Assembly (NCBI RefSeq): GCF_003576645.1
Contig: NC_044930.1
Span: forward strand, 25,664,403 to 25,728,402
Direction of reading: 5' to 3'
DNA from: Ipomoea triloba
Lineage: Eukaryota; Streptophyta; Magnoliopsida; Solanales; Convolvulaceae
Length of the DNA stretch: 64,000 nt
Made by a program: the position numbers and the translations under genes
In this document: positions 33,777 to 46,104 of the stretch, piece after piece
How positions within the stretch are numbered: the stretch's first letter is position 1
Layout: every line of letters starts with the position of its first letter
The notes under the pieces: model-generated
Seen by the model: only the letters and a program-made list of their open reading frames with translations
What the model was told of the DNA's origin: nothing
Database searches by the model: none

Positions 33777-33812
33777 GTTGAATTGCCAAATAATGAAAGC
33801 TCTGAAGAATTA
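33777..33812 (+). pseudogene. Second A2 tail-exon copy
   Basis: TTTCAAG|GTTGAATTGCCAAATAATG repeats the tail-exon start after the Pack-MULE. The exon-end/intron/tail module is thus duplicated here, the element having jumped into the second intron. It is cut short after GAAGAATTAAGG. Confidence 0.6.
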
Positions 33813-34039
33813 AGGTGGTGTTTGGTTGGAGACGTTTGCACCCTACTACGGGTTTTGATACTCATTACCATGATTGTTGGTCTACTTTTGTTAATTTTGG
33901 GCTTAATATGAAGTTATGAAAGCCAAGGTATGTATATACCTGTGAAACACTTGTACTTAAACTCCAAATGCCAATTAGTTTCTACTTGTATTTAAAGAGT
34001 TCATTCCAACTTTATGAGAAAGGTCAAGATCATTATATT

Positions 34040-34345
34040 TCTGAATAAGTTCTCTGCATGTTGCTTTCATGAGTTCATTGCTGAGCCAGGCCAGTCCAAT
34101 CCAGCAGATTGAAGAAAGATGTTCATCATCTCGCTTTCAGGAGAAAACAAACAGAGCTGAGCTAGGATTTCTTGCTGCAATTCTTCGATTGAACCTCAAT
34201 CAGCACAATCTGGTGCAACAATATAATGTGTTGTATTTTTGGTCTCCATTTGATCTAAACAATTCAGCTGTGTGTGATATGATAGTTTTCTGCTCCAATG
34301 ACACCATGGCTAACTTGTAACAATGCACTGTTCAATTCAGTATTT
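34040..34345 (+). repeat. Conserved CNL 3' flank (after A2)
   Basis: TTTCATGAGTTCATTGCTG, GTCTCCATTTGATCTAAAC and CTCCAATGACACCATGGCTA match the blocks behind B1, B3 and B4. Confidence 0.55.
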
Positions 34346-34914
34346 TTCTTTTACAACATAATGAAATGTTTTAGAACATTAATTTCCCTCATATATTCAG
34401 AAATCTGCAGATATGCATTTTCCAGCTGTTTTCAATTCAATAATAATAATGTTGAATTTTGTTTTCTCAATGACTATTTTGCTGCTCAAAAGGTGGTTGT
34501 TACAACAAACTAATTAAAAGTGACATAAAGTATATAAAAGAAAGTATAAAGCCAAGCTAGGAGAGTAAACAAATTCTGATAGTAAATTGTTTGGCAAGTT
34601 GGCATAAATAAATTATATAATGACTACCACTTCTTTTTCGCAATTGAACACGGGACATTTCTTATTATTTGTATTGAAAGCTTTTATGGGATAGTTTTCT
34701 TGGGTTAGTTAGGTATTGCGGGAGGCGGTACGGTTTGCAAAAAAATAATCGTTATTATAACATTTATTTATTTTCGCTTGATCGTCACACATGAATTAAA
34801 TAGAAAAAATGACACTCTTCATCCTTAAATTATAATGATATAGTCATTCCTCCCTCACACCACCACCCAACCCCCAATTATAGGATTAAACACAAAAAAA
34901 AAAAAATTGAAATG

Positions 34915-34947
<33 letters not shown>

Positions 34948-35423
34948 AAAACTTTTAAAGTTGAATTGCCAAATAACGAAAACTCTGAAGAAGAAAGTGT
35001 GGCTCATATTATCTTTTGCATTTGCCTATTACTTTCTAGTTTTATTTATTGACTTCATTCCAATTTTAATTCATCATCTTTTATGTTGTTTGTGCTTTTG
35101 GTCATCGACTTCAAAATCAATCAAATTTGAAGTTTTTAAGACATGCCAGATTGCTAATTTTTTTAGTCATAGTTGACTACCAAAAATCTGGCACTAATTA
35201 ATTTTTATTCTCGCTGGACAGACTAAAAGTGATAAGTTTTTAAAGTCATTGGATATTAAATTTGATTGATTTTGTAGTCGATAATCACAAAGGTCGACTT
35301 GTTGAGGGACTAAAACTGAAAATAATCCTTATTTTAACATAATATCTATCTCTGCAACATTTTTATTGTAAGGATACACGCGGCCTATCAATTCATCATA
35401 AATTCCCTGCGTTATTATTAATT
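34346..35423. other. AT-rich intergenic with orphan tail exon
   Basis: 34,960-35,003 reads GTTGAATTGCCAAATAACG then GAAGAAGAAAGTGTGG, a tail-exon start with no NLR upstream. (TA)n occurs at ~34,913-34,945. Nothing else recognised. Confidence 0.45.
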
Positions 35424-36424
35424 CACTACAAGAAAATGCACATAGACAACACTAAAAAGACAACAGTTTTTGACAAAAGTGTTGTCTTTTGTGTAAAAGA
35501 CAACACTTTTGGACAAAACCGTTGTCTTTGACGCAACACTTTTATCAAAGACAACGGTTTTTACCGAACCGTTGTCTTTAGTGTGTTGTCTTTGTGCATT
35601 TTGTCAAAAGACAACACCACAAAGACAACGATTTTTAAAAACCGTTGTCTATGTGCATTTAAAAAAAAAAAAAGACAACAGTTTTATGTAACCGTTGTCG
35701 TTGGTGTGTTGTCTTTAAGTGCACTTGAATACACAACGCTACAAAGACAACGGTTTTTTAAAACCGTTGTCTTTGCGCGATTTTTCTTTTTAAGACAACG
35801 ATTTTATTTAACCGTTGTAGTTGATGTGTTGTCTTTAAAGGCACTTGAATACACAACACTACAAAGACAACGGTATTTTAAAACCGTTGTCTTTGGGCGT
35901 TTATTTTATTTTTTTGTAAAGACAACGATTTTATTTAGCCGTTGTTGTTGGTGTGTTGTTACTAAACGTATTTTAATACACAACACTTCAAAGACAACAG
36001 TTTTTTAAAACTGTTGTCTATGTGCATTCAATTTTTTTAATTAAACAACGGTTTTATGTAACCATTGTCATTCATGTGTTGTCTTTAAGTGCACTTGAAT
36101 ACACAACACTACAAAGACAACGATTTTTTAAAATCGTTGTCTTTGAGTGTTTTTTTTTTAAGACAACGGTTTTATTTAACCGTTGTCGTTTGTGTATTGT
36201 CTTTAAGCACACTTTATTAGACAACACTTCAAAGAGAACAATTTATTAAAATAGTTGTCTTTGCATGTGCACCCATTTTTTATTTAGACAACGATTTTAT
36301 TTAACCAACGAATTGTATTAGCAGGTTTGACTAACGGATAATATATATTAGCGTTTTGTAAAAAAATATTTGATAAAATTAGCTATTTAAGTTAGCGATT
36401 AACATGTAAAATGACCTAAAAGAG

Positions 36425-36427
<3 letters not shown>

Positions 36428-36467
<40 letters not shown>

Positions 36468-36500
36468 TGAAGGTTGAATAATAATAATAATAATAATAAA
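36428..36500. repeat. (AAT)n microsatellite
   Basis: ATA/AAT triplets in two runs separated by ACATGAAGGTTG, inside the CACTA element. Confidence 0.9.
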
Positions 36501-36861
36501 CAACGTCGTGTAATAGGTTGACCCACTATATTTTTTATGTTTATTTTTTTTTGAAAAAATTATAATTAAAGACCGAAATACCTTTATATTTAACGACATT
36601 TAAGTTATTTTTATTGATAGATGACCAAAAATAGTCATGTCACAATAATAGTATAATACTAGGACCAAAAGTGAATGTTCTCATAAAAAAGAGACTAAAG
36701 TGAACTGTCATATATAAATCTAGAACAAAAAATAGAATTAACTTTAATAATAATATTTATATAAAATCAAAATCAAAATTAAAAATAAATAAAAAAACAA
36801 GAAAAAGAAACAAGGAAGCAGCAATTTGCTGCTTCCTTGTATATTCCCCACTTTTCCCACC

Positions 36862-36915
36862 GTCCGACATCGGTGGGAAAAGTGGGAATAGAGCCTTGAG
36901 GCTCCTATTTAAGAA
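36862..36915 (+). promoter_or_regulatory. snRNA-type USE + TATA arrangement
   Basis: GTCCGACATCG differs by one base from the plant snRNA upstream element (RTCCCACATCG). TATTTAAG follows 33 bp later, matching Pol II-type snRNA promoter spacing. GAGGGTTCGACCCTC, B-box-like, lies ~40 bp further on. No snRNA recognised downstream. May be coincidental or part of a repeat. Confidence 0.3.
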
Positions 36916-37576
36916 GCCTCAAGGCTTCATGATTGCCAAATCCCATTGAGGGTTCGACCCTCACCTTCAACGTTTTTTAAACAAATTTTATTAATTAGAG
37001 GTGTTTTGGGAAAAATTATATTTTTTTCTCAAAATGCCATATGCAAATATTTCTAAATGTAGCGTTTGCAAAAATTTATCAAATAATTAATTTGGTGTTT
37101 TAACAATACTAGTTTCAACAACAATTTTTAATCGTTGTCATTTGAAGAAAAGACAACGGTTAAAAAGCATTGTCGTTGTGCGAGACTTACAACAACACCG
37201 GTTTCAACAACACTCATCAATAGACAATGGTTTTTTAACTGTTGTCTTTTTATGACAAGACAATGGTTAAAACCCGTTGTCTTTGCACGAGACTTACAAA
37301 AACACCGGCTTCAACAACACTCAATAGACAACGGTTTTTAATCGTTGTCTTTTCTAGTTAAAAATTGTTGTCTATGTGCGTGACTTTCAACAACACCGGC
37401 TTCAACAACACTCAATAGACAATGGTTTTTAACCGTTGTCTTTTAAAAGAAGACAACGGTTAAAAACCGTTGTCTTTGCGCGGGACTTACAACAACACCG
37501 GCTTCAACACCAGAAATTTTACCTCATAGACAACGGTTTTTAACCATTGTCTATGAGCATTTTTCTTGTAGTGATT

Positions 37577-38060
37577 TCATATACAGTTTCCGTAATATAT
37601 AAATATAAATTGTCTCTTAGCTTATGTTGAAATATGAGTACAATAAATTGTCCCAAGAGAAGGAGGCTTTTCGATCTGATATGTTGCAATTGAATTTGAA
37701 CATCATTTTATCTTTCAGCTTCTAAGTTCATAAGTTCATCATTATATTGCTGAATAAGGCCGATATGATGATTGTTTACCACAGTCCAAATTACTTCTCT
37801 AAATGAGTGGACCAATATAGGATAATAACTAATAATTAACTTGAATGTTTAAAAATTAAACTTAAACAATAATGTTGAACGGTTTGTTGTCTCAAGGACT
37901 ATTTTAGTGTCCAAAAGGTGGTTGTTACAACTAATTAAAGGTGACAAAGTATATAAAGCCAAAGTAGGAGGAAAGTAAACAAAAACTGCAATTCAACATG
38001 GAATCTTCCTTGAAATTTAAATTTTATTTCTTTTAAAAATAAAAATCCAAACATACCATC
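37577..38060. other. Intergenic, eroded CNL 3' flank text
   Basis: Words such as TTGCAATTGAATTTGAAC, ATCTTTCAGCTTCTAAG and CTCAAGGACTATTTTA recur behind other CNLs. No gene. Confidence 0.4.
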
Positions 38061-38695
38061 AGTTGACGTTTGACTTGGTTGTTAGGTCCTCACCGTTTGT
38101 GTATTTTGCACAATTTTTAAGGAAAAAGTGTGAAGAGAGAAAAATGTGAAGAAGCCCTGCAAATTTGGGGTTTTTGGCCGTGGAAGTGGCCTAGCTTGAG
38201 AGAATAGAGGCGCCTCACGCAGCGTGAGGCACAACGCTCACGCAGCGTGAGGCGCAACTCTCACGCTCAAATGGGCGCGTGCACTTGGCCTGTAAATCTA
38301 TTTTTTTTTTCTTTTATAGTTTTTTATTTATTTTATTTATTTTTTTTTCCTCCACCCTCATTCTCTCTTTCTTAGTCACACATGCAAAATCTCATAAAAA
38401 AAACTTCATACTATTGAGAATGGCCTTAGGTAGTTAGTGTAGATTGTAGACCTTTCCACCATCAATAATTCATCAGATATCTCAACTCTCATCCTCTCTG
38501 CTATACTTATTTCATCTCTGCTCACTAAACAACTCTCATCTCATCTGAGTTTCAATTCAGAAACACCTGAGATCAGATTAGTTCAAGTTTGTCTATGTTT
38601 TCTCTGCTCTACTCCATAAATTCAACAACTCAGACCATTTCTTATCTCATATTATCAAAATTAACCCAGTTCTCTAACTCCATCTCTATCTTAAG
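38060..38695 (+). promoter_or_regulatory. B3 promoter and leader, split by a MITE
   Basis: AGTTGACGTTTGACTTGG holds two W-box cores (TTGACG, TTGACT). A MITE (38,086-38,428) then splits the GTTAGGTGTAGATTGTAG text seen whole at 55,345. The leader resumes (CTCTCATCCTCTCTGCTATA) and ends TCTTAAG|GTATGG at 38695. Acceptor TTTCCAG at 40173. Confidence 0.5.
38086..38428. mobile_element. MULE-type MITE, copy 3, in the B3 promoter
   Basis: Same family as 905-1500. GGTTGTTAG at 38077-38085 and GGTAGTTAG at 38429-38437 form a 9-bp target duplication with one mismatch. The empty-site equivalent is at ~55,338-55,352. The centre carries CTCACGCAGCGTGAG palindromes. Confidence 0.7.
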
Positions 38696-38759
38696 GTATG
38701 GTTCATACTTTCTCCAACATCACTCAATTGCTTTTTTTTTTTTTTTTTTCTTTGATGTA

Positions 38760-40170
38760 TATAGGTTTAGCATTAATTATAGTTTGCCATCTTAATTCCT
38801 TTACGCTTTTAATTTGCTACATATTTATTCACTAAATTCATAATATTTATCTCATTTTGATTGTGTGATCACTATGTATGAAAATATTCACCAAGGCTTA
38901 GGCTTTGTTTGGAGATCAGCGAGATTAATTATAGTGGTAAAAGCTGTCATGGTCAAATTGGGATGGTGGTGGAATGATAGCTGTTAGAGCGATTATAATA
39001 TACTCCTTAATAAAATTGAAGGGAAAATAAACATTTTAGTTCCTCAATTATATTATAATAACCAATTCAATCCTTTAATTATACATGTGATCTCATTTAG
39101 TCTCGTTTAGTGGTCATTTTTGTCCCACATCTCAAATAGTTGTTCAAGTTAACAGTATGTAAATTCAATAGTTTTCTTGCAAAGCACACATGTAAAAAGC
39201 AAATTTTAAGCAATATAATTATTATGGGTGTAATTGCACTTTTTAAAAGTTTAGAGACCTAATTGACTTTTCAAGTAAAATTTAGGGGTTTATTTGACAA
39301 TTTTTCTCTTTTATTTTCATTTGTAATATAATAGATTTAAAAATTTTTCATACCAACAATTAATATAAAGCAGATTCTATATGCAATATATAGGCCTTTA
39401 AAATTTAAATATAATAGCCCCTCAGCGTACAAACAAATTAAAAACTTGTAATAGTTCAATATTTTTATACTTGATAAATATTTTTTAAAAATCTATATAT
39501 TGATCTTAATTGTAAGTGAAAATAAAATTTTAGAAGTAATTGACATCGCAATTTGGGTGAATAAATTTGTATTTAAATATGCATGGAAATGTCACTAATT
39601 TAAAAAATTTGTATTTAAATATGCATGGAAATGTCACTAATTTAAAATTTAATTTTGAAATGTATTTTTTTCTTTGTTGAATTTTATGCATTATATTTAG
39701 ACGAAATTTTTTTTATTACTTTTTCATTTTTGTCATAAAACACAATAACTTGAAGCCTATATGGATTTGGACTCAATTACCTTAGTTATAGAGATTTTCT
39801 AAATTTTCTGACTTCTATATTTATATTTCATAGTTCTTTTTGGATTATGTGTCTTAATTTCATAAATAGATATCTATTTGTATATTATAGTAAAATCTAA
39901 ATGTTAAAAAAATTTGTCTTCCCATATGTTATCTCTTTATTATTATCTTTTTGTTTTTCGACAAAAATAGTGAAGGTCGAAATTAAACTATTAGACAGGC
40001 CCCTAATTTTAATGGAACGGCCCAGCCAGGCCACCCACTACACCAAATATGACATTTTGTTGAATCACATGAAGTTTAGAAACACTTTAATAATTCAGCT
40101 AGCAGATTAGATTTTAACCCATCTTGCATTGCATCTCTGTTAATTATAATCATTCATTCCATTTAATTTC
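38760..40170. other. B3 5'UTR intron with MITE remnants
   Basis: Includes a MITE-like stretch at ~39,018-39,308 (AAACATTTTAGTTCCTC... / ...GGTTTATTTGAC) and a 42-bp tandem duplication near 39,563-39,646. No coding sequence. Confidence 0.5.
39563..39646. repeat. 42-bp tandem duplication, non-coding
   Basis: Two copies of a 42-bp unit containing GCATGGAAATGTCACTAA; the anchors at 39581 and 39623 are exactly 42 bp apart. Confidence 0.93.
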
Positions 40171-40183
40171 CAGAAACACTTTA

Positions 40184-40267
40184 AGAGAATTGAAGCTCAA
40201 TAGAATGGCTTTAGATGCTGTAACCAGAGAATTGAAGCTCAATAGAATGGCTTTAGATGCTGTAACC
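40184..40267 (+). repeat. 42-bp tandem duplication spanning the B3 start codon
   Basis: Copies 40184-40225 and 40226-40267 are identical, so two in-frame ATGs (40205, 40247) each open MALDAVT. Confidence 0.95.
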
Positions 40268-43197
40268 AGTCTAATTAAAATAGTAGAGCAAGACCTTATG
40301 GAGCCCAAACTACTTTCGATTTTTGATGCTGGAGGAATGAAGGTGTGGCTGCTCCAAACCATCGAGTTGCTTTCTGCCAAGCTCTGCTTTCTGCAAGCAT
40401 TTTTGGAGGAGAGGTGTGAGGGGAAAATGCATAATGGCTGGTTCTTTGAATATAAAGTTGCTGGAATATATGACGAGTATGAAATAAAATCTAAACTGGG
40501 ACTAGTCTATTCGGAAGCTAAATGTGAACATCTTCTAAGGACCTTGAAAGAAATGGTAAGAGAAATTGAGGACGTTGAAGAAGGGTTCCTGATGATAAAA
40601 GAAGGAATTGATGAGGGAGTTTGGGATACCTACCAAAGTGCTTTAGAGCTTGAGAATGAAGTAATTGTAGGATTCCACATTGATATAAAGACGATAGTTA
40701 ACCGCCTCTGTTATTCACACTTTATGAGATCAGTTTTCACCATTTTGAGGAAAACTAACATTCACAAGTTTCGGAAATATGTTGAAAACCCTGTGCTGAA
40801 ACTACAAGTTATGCCACTCGTTGGGGAAGGAGGCATAGGAAAAACTACATTAGCCAAAAGAGTCTATGGACATCCAACTACTATTGCTAGCTTTGACATT
40901 CGAGCGCGGGTAGTTTTGTCTCAGGTTCCTAACCTCAAAGAGATTCTCATTGGTTTATTAAGTTGTATTTTACATATAACAAGTGAAATCTACACCCTAG
41001 ACGATGCTCAAATAGGTGAGCAATTATGCACAAGTTTGATGGGCAAGAAGTATTTAATTTTCTTGGATGATATATGGACCACTGCTGCATGGGATGCCAT
41101 CAAAGGATATTTTCCAGAGAATTTTAGTGGGAGTCGAATCTTGGTAACTACTCGGTTCACAAAGGTGGCTAAATACTTAAGTGCAGATCTCTACCATGTG
41201 AAGTATCAAACTTTAGAGAATCGATGGGAATTATTTTACGGAAAAGTGTTTAGGCAAAGCCAATTCGTGGACTATGAAGACAAGTTGAGCAAACTTCGGA
41301 TTGCGGAAAGGATTGTTTATGGTTGCAGTGGATTACCACTAGAAGTTGTTGTGATTGCAGGACTTTTAGCGGTAAACAAAGAGTCTGTAGAAATATGGAG
41401 AGATGTTGAGGACACTTTGGATGGAGTTGATAGATATGATAATGAGGATAGAATTTCAAAAATACTTTCATTGAGCTACAACTACTTACCTCCACACTTG
41501 AAACCTTGCTTTCATTATTTTGGTGTGTTTCCTGAAGACAATGTCATTCCTGTTAAGAAATTAATCAACTTATGGGTTGCAGAGGGATTTTTAATGCCAC
41601 TTGAAAATATGAGTTTGGAAGAAGTGGCAGAAAGTTACTTGCATGATCTCATTAATAGAGGTTTAGTTCAAATTAATGAGCTAAGTATTGATGGTAGAGT
41701 TAATTCATGTAAGGTTCATGATCGAGTGCTCGAGGTCTGTGTGAGACAAGCAATAAATGGGAATGCTTTGTGCATTATCAATGACAACCATGATCCAAAT
41801 GCTAGTCATTGGTTAAGCTGTCAAACAAGTCATTGGCCTATCACTCAAGCGAGTTATGGAAATTTCTCTCCCTATAAAATCTTTTCAGTTCTCTCCTTTG
41901 GTAAAGATGTATACCATACCAAATGCAGGTTAGTATACCCATGTTTGAAATTGCTAAGAGTATTGGATTTATCATTTGTTAAATGGTCACGAGGCATGCC
42001 TAGTGAAATAACAGATTTGGTTCATTTGAGATACTTGGCTTTAAGTACCATTGGTTCTCTTTACAAGCTTCGATTTTTCAAGCTTAAAAATTTACTAACT
42101 CTCATTGTTACTTCATGGATGGAAAAATGTCCTCTGAAATTGCCATGTGATATTTTGGGTTTGCCACAATTGAGGCATTTGCATGTTGACAAGAGATGTT
42201 CACAATATCTCCCTTGCTTAGTCAAAAACAATCTACAAACTCTTTATTGGTTGAAAGTTGCTAGCTCCGACGAAAAACCAAACTTCGGAATGCTTCCAAA
42301 CCTAATCGAACTTGGGATTTGCATTGAAGGCCAATTGGCGAATAGCCATCTAGGGAGCCTTGTGCATTTACATCTACTTGAGAAGTTGAAGTTTGAAGTA
42401 AGAAGGGTTGAGCGCTTTTGTCTTCCAACAGGTTTTCCACCAAACCTTAAGAAGTTGACACTTCGCTATACTTATCTTCCATGGAAGGAGATGGACACAA
42501 TTGGCAAGTTGCCGCACCTTGAGGTGCTGAAACTAAAAGATTTCGCTTTTTGTGGCCCAACATGGAAACCATCGGAGCAGGGCTTTCGGGAATTAAAGGC
42601 ACTTCTTATTTCACGATCAAATCTCAAACATTGGGATGCAAGTTCTAACCATTTCCCAGTTTTAGAGCTTCTGGTCTTAAGATATTGTTGGGAATTGAAA
42701 CAAATTCCAATTAATTTTGAAAATATTGGAACATTGAAGTTAATTGTCTTAGAAGGTTGTTACTCTTCTCTTGTGACCTCTGCAAAACATATTTCTTCCG
42801 CAAAAAAGTTATGGTTTGAGGGAAAGGCAAATTGTCCACTTCTTGTTCGTAAAGTTGGAACTAAGGTTTCTCTCTAATTCTTGTCCATTATTTCAAAATA
42901 TTAGTTTACTGCCTTCTAATTCCATGTATTAATTTAATAATTTATTTTTGTACTCATTTTCAATTACTTTTCGAGGTTGAATTGCCAAATGATGAAAGTT
43001 TTGAAGAAGAAATTGTAGTAAACTCTGAAGAAGAAAATGTGGAAAGTGTGAAAAGCTTTGAAGAAGAAAGTGAGAAAAGTTCTGAAGAAGAAAGTGTGGG
43101 AAGGTATAAAGAATTAAGTGTTGGAAGCTCTGATCAAGAAAGTTTGAAAGCTCGGAAGAGAGTGATGAAAAATCTGAAGAAGTGTCAAAATCCCTGA
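40205..43197 (+). CDS. CNL (R1-like) resistance gene B3
   Basis: Two exons are proposed: 40205-42865 and 42976-43197 (960 aa; 946 from the second ATG at 40247). If the intron is retained the frame ends KVSL at 42877. The first ATG gives MALDAVTRELKLNRMALDAVT, a duplicated start; the second matches B1/B4 exactly, and ribosomes could use either. P-loop GEGGIGKTT at 207; kinase-2 YLIFLDDIW at 283; RNBS-B GSRILVTTR; GLPLEV; VHD at 504-506; LRRs behind. Differences from siblings: CILHITSEIY where the others have CISPITSEIY, and RARVVLSQ for RAWVVLSQ. The tail exon VELPNDESFEEEIVVNS has about four acidic octads, then a basic KARKRVMKNLKK stretch. Uninterrupted; likely functional receptor. Confidence 0.9.
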
Positions 43198-43199
43198 AT

Positions 43200-43690
43200 G
43201 AGGTTATTCTAATCTGTTTAAATTGAATTTAATAAGGTCATCATCATTGCTGAAAAACTTTTTTCTCTGTTGCTTAATTTCATGAGTACGTTAATGAGTC
43301 CAGTCCAATTCAGATTGGTTGGTGGTGATCTGTCTCTTTGGTTGGGAATTTGTATAACCATGTTGATATATGTATTGAACAAAGATAGTTGTTCAGATCA
43401 TCATCCCGCTTTCGGGAGAAAATTAAACAAACGAAAAGGATTTCTTGCTGCAATACCCCCGTGCAGCTCAGAGGTGCACCAATATAAGATGTTGTATTTT
43501 TGGTTTCTATTTTATCTGAACAATTCAGCTGTGCGTGTTATGATGTTTTTCTGTTCCAATGACACCACGTCTCAGTTGTAACAATCCACTGTTCAATTCA
43601 GTATTTCTTTTACAACATATTGAAATGCTTTTTAGCTTTTTGCATTGGTGCCAATGAAACCTGCATTCATGAGTGATCCTTAAACTCGGA
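43200..43690 (+). repeat. Conserved CNL 3' flank (after B3)
   Basis: AATTTCATGAGTACG, CCAGTCCAATTCAGATTGG, GGTTTCTATTTTATCTGAAC and CTCAGAGGTGCACCAATAT. Also reused at 55,500. Confidence 0.55.
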
Positions 43691-43989
43691 GGTTCTCTCA
43701 CCTATTGGAGTCATTGTATTAGCATTTTGGGATGGACTCTTGTTTTAGATCGACTTGAGTGCTTATCATAGTCCAGATTACCTTATTTGAAAGAGCAGAT
43801 CAGACTAATAACTAATAATTTGAATTTGAATGTTGAAAAATAGAACTTAAATTAAAAATGCTGAATTGTGTTGTCTCAAGGACTATTTTACTGTCCAAAA
43901 GGTAGTTATATATAACAACTAATTAAAGGTGACAGTATATATAAAAGAAAGGCTTAAAGCCAAACTAGGAAATTAAAGTAAACAAAGTA

Positions 43990-45150
43990 TAGAGCACTGT
44001 ATCCTGGGATGCCATCCAAGGATATTTCCCATATAATTCTAATGGAAGTTGAATCATTTTAACGTACCACTAGGTTCACTGACTTTCTGTATACATAAGT
44101 GGGCATATATCTTCATGCCTTGAAAGTCCAGACTAAAGATGATAGCGGCAAATTAGGTTTTCAATTTAAAACAAACTGTTCCTCAAGAATACATGTCACT
44201 TGGGAAACAAATTCTTGCTGATTGCTATGGATTACCTCTAGCAATTGTTTCCATGGCTGGACTTTTAACTGCTGTCAAAGGGTCAATAGAAATATGGAGA
44301 GATGTTGCATAAACTTTGGATGGAACGGATAGTGCAAAAAAGAATTTCAAAAATACTTTCATTGAGCTACAATAATTACTTGCCTACTCACTTGAAATCT
44401 TGTATTCTTTACTTTGGAATTTATCACGAAGACATGCCATACCTGTTAAGCAGAGAATAGGGTTATGGATTCTAGAGGGAACACTCTAGGCTCTCTTTAA
44501 TTTACAAGTTTGAAGTTTCGCTTGTTTAAGCTTTTCAGAATTTTACAAACTCTCGCTATTTGTTCATGGATGGAAGGTTATCCTTTGCAATTACCATATG
44601 GTATATTAGATTTACCACAATTAAAGTACTTGCTCCTTCAAAGGAAATCGATCTTCACAATGCCTCCCAAGTTTGGTTCGAGGAACTTTTCTAACTCTTT
44701 ATTGGTTGAGAGTTGGTATCTTAGATGAAAAATAAACTTTAGAGTGGTTCCAAACTTAATAATGAAACTAGGGATTTACATGGGCCGGCAATTATGTACC
44801 CAAACTTGAAGTGCTCAAATGAAAATATTTTTTCTTTTGTAGCTCATAGTGGGAGATAAAAAATGGGGCTTTCATTAATTAAAGGTATTCCTTGTTGAGC
44901 GATTGGATCTCAAACATTCGAATGCAAATGATGATCATTTTCCCATTTTGGAGCTCCTAGTCTTGAGACATTGTTGGAACTTGAAAAAAGATCCAATTAC
45001 TTTTGCAAATATAAGAACTCTGAAATCAATTGTGTTAGAGAGTTATTATTCTTCTCTTTTTACTTCGGCAAACAATGTTGCTGGCAAGGTCCAAAGAAAG
45101 GGAGACCATGCACTTCGTGTTTATGACCTCGAAACGAATTAAACTAGGTT
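43990..45150 (+). pseudogene. CNL fragment F3, degenerate
   Basis: It starts in the NB-ARC (WDAIQGYFP-like, then a broken GSR...TT), passes GLPLAIVSMAGLLTAVKGSIEIWRDVA followed by a stop, loses much of the NB/LRR junction, and resumes with LRR pieces (MEGYPLQLPYGILDLPQLKYL, LELLVLRHCWNLKKDPITFA, YDLETN). Many stops and frameshifts. F2 is the closest relative; F1 matches its 3' end and flank. Dead copy. Confidence 0.75.
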
Positions 45151-45639
45151 GGTCTTTCTTTAATTCTTTATCACAATTTCGAATTGATTGTCTTGCGTCT
45201 TCTTCTCATGTGACGGAAGAATTTGCGAGTGAATAATCTTGTTTGTGTCAGCCAGGTAGGACCTTAAAGGGTGACAAAACACTTCTCATGGGTTTTAAGA
45301 ACGATGCATTCTTAAGGCTCAAACATATATAAGACCTCTTGTTGAGCTAGAAAAGATTCACTCCACCTCATTCATGCTTATGGGATCAAGCTCATTTCAT
45401 TAGTGTATCAATGTGTTGCATTTTTGCTTCCCACTCAACAATTCTTCATCTCTGTTGCATATAAAGATTACATTCATTTGGTTTGATGGCTTGGCTTTAA
45501 GTTTTTTTTTTTTTAGACATTTATGCTTCTATGTCAATTTGAGTTGTTGTAGACATGAAATTTGAAAAGGTTGAATTTTAAAACATATGGAATAATTTTT
45601 TGTAGTGAGGAGGAAAACATGTCGTCACTATATGATGGT

Positions 45640-45835
45640 GTGCACTAGGTAAACCTCACATTGTGACTTTAGCTAACAAAGGACCACAAGGAGGGAAAGT
45701 TTAGGTTGCCATTACTAATTGGTTCAAACCAAAAAGACCAATAGACGGTTACCGCTGCGACTTGAACTTGTAAACTTGTGGTTACCAAGTTAATGACCAA
45801 CTTGACTTGAGTTGCCTCTTCATACAGAATAAACC
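45640..45835 (-). mobile_element. SINE-like element, minus strand
   Basis: The reverse complement has GTTCAAGTCGC (B-box-like) and an A-box-like TTGGTCATTAACTTGG upstream. Its 3' part, TCCTTGTGGTCCTTTG...AGGTTTACC, matches the plus-strand copy at 54,720-54,880. Confidence 0.5.
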
Positions 45836-45904
45836 TTGACACAACTTTTGATAGGAACTAATAAAATAACTCACAAGTGTTAATCGAACTTGTAACCTTC
45901 AACT

Positions 45905-46068
45905 ACAATAATCATATTCAGAAACACCTGAGAGTACGTAGTTCAAGTTGGCATACTCTTTCTCAGTTCTCTGGTCTACTTCACAAATTCTAACAACTCA
46001 GACCATCTCTCATCTCATATTTCCCAAATCCAATTCACTAACTCCATCTCCATCTTCATCAACCTAAG
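45905..46068 (+). promoter_or_regulatory. Orphan CNL leader exon
   Basis: CAGAAACACCTGAGAG...CTCCATCTCCATCTTCATC ends AACCTAAG|GTATGC, a complete leader with donor, but the next CNL exon (B4) is 4.7 kb away and has its own leader. Confidence 0.45.
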
Positions 46069-46104
46069 GTATGCATGTTATTATTGAGGGAAAAAGAAGA
46101 CTAT

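Larger units (their letters stand above)
35424..37573. mobile_element. CACTA (En/Spm) element, non-autonomous, 2.15 kb
   Basis: It begins CACTACAAGAAAATGCAC and ends GCATTTTTCTTGTAGTG, with ATT on both sides (35421-35423, 37574-37576): the 3-bp duplication expected of CACTA. Subterminal zones (35,440-36,320 and 37,120-37,560) consist of many GACAACGGTTTT...AAAACCGTTGTC palindromic units, probable transposase-binding arrays. No transposase ORF; frames running through the repeats are not genes. The middle holds an (AAT)n tract and a promoter-like patch near 36,862. Confidence 0.92.

Noticed and set aside
35509..36249. Frames of 60-140 aa in the CACTA ends
   Set aside because: Translations of the GACAACGGTTTT repeat units; no transposase motifs.
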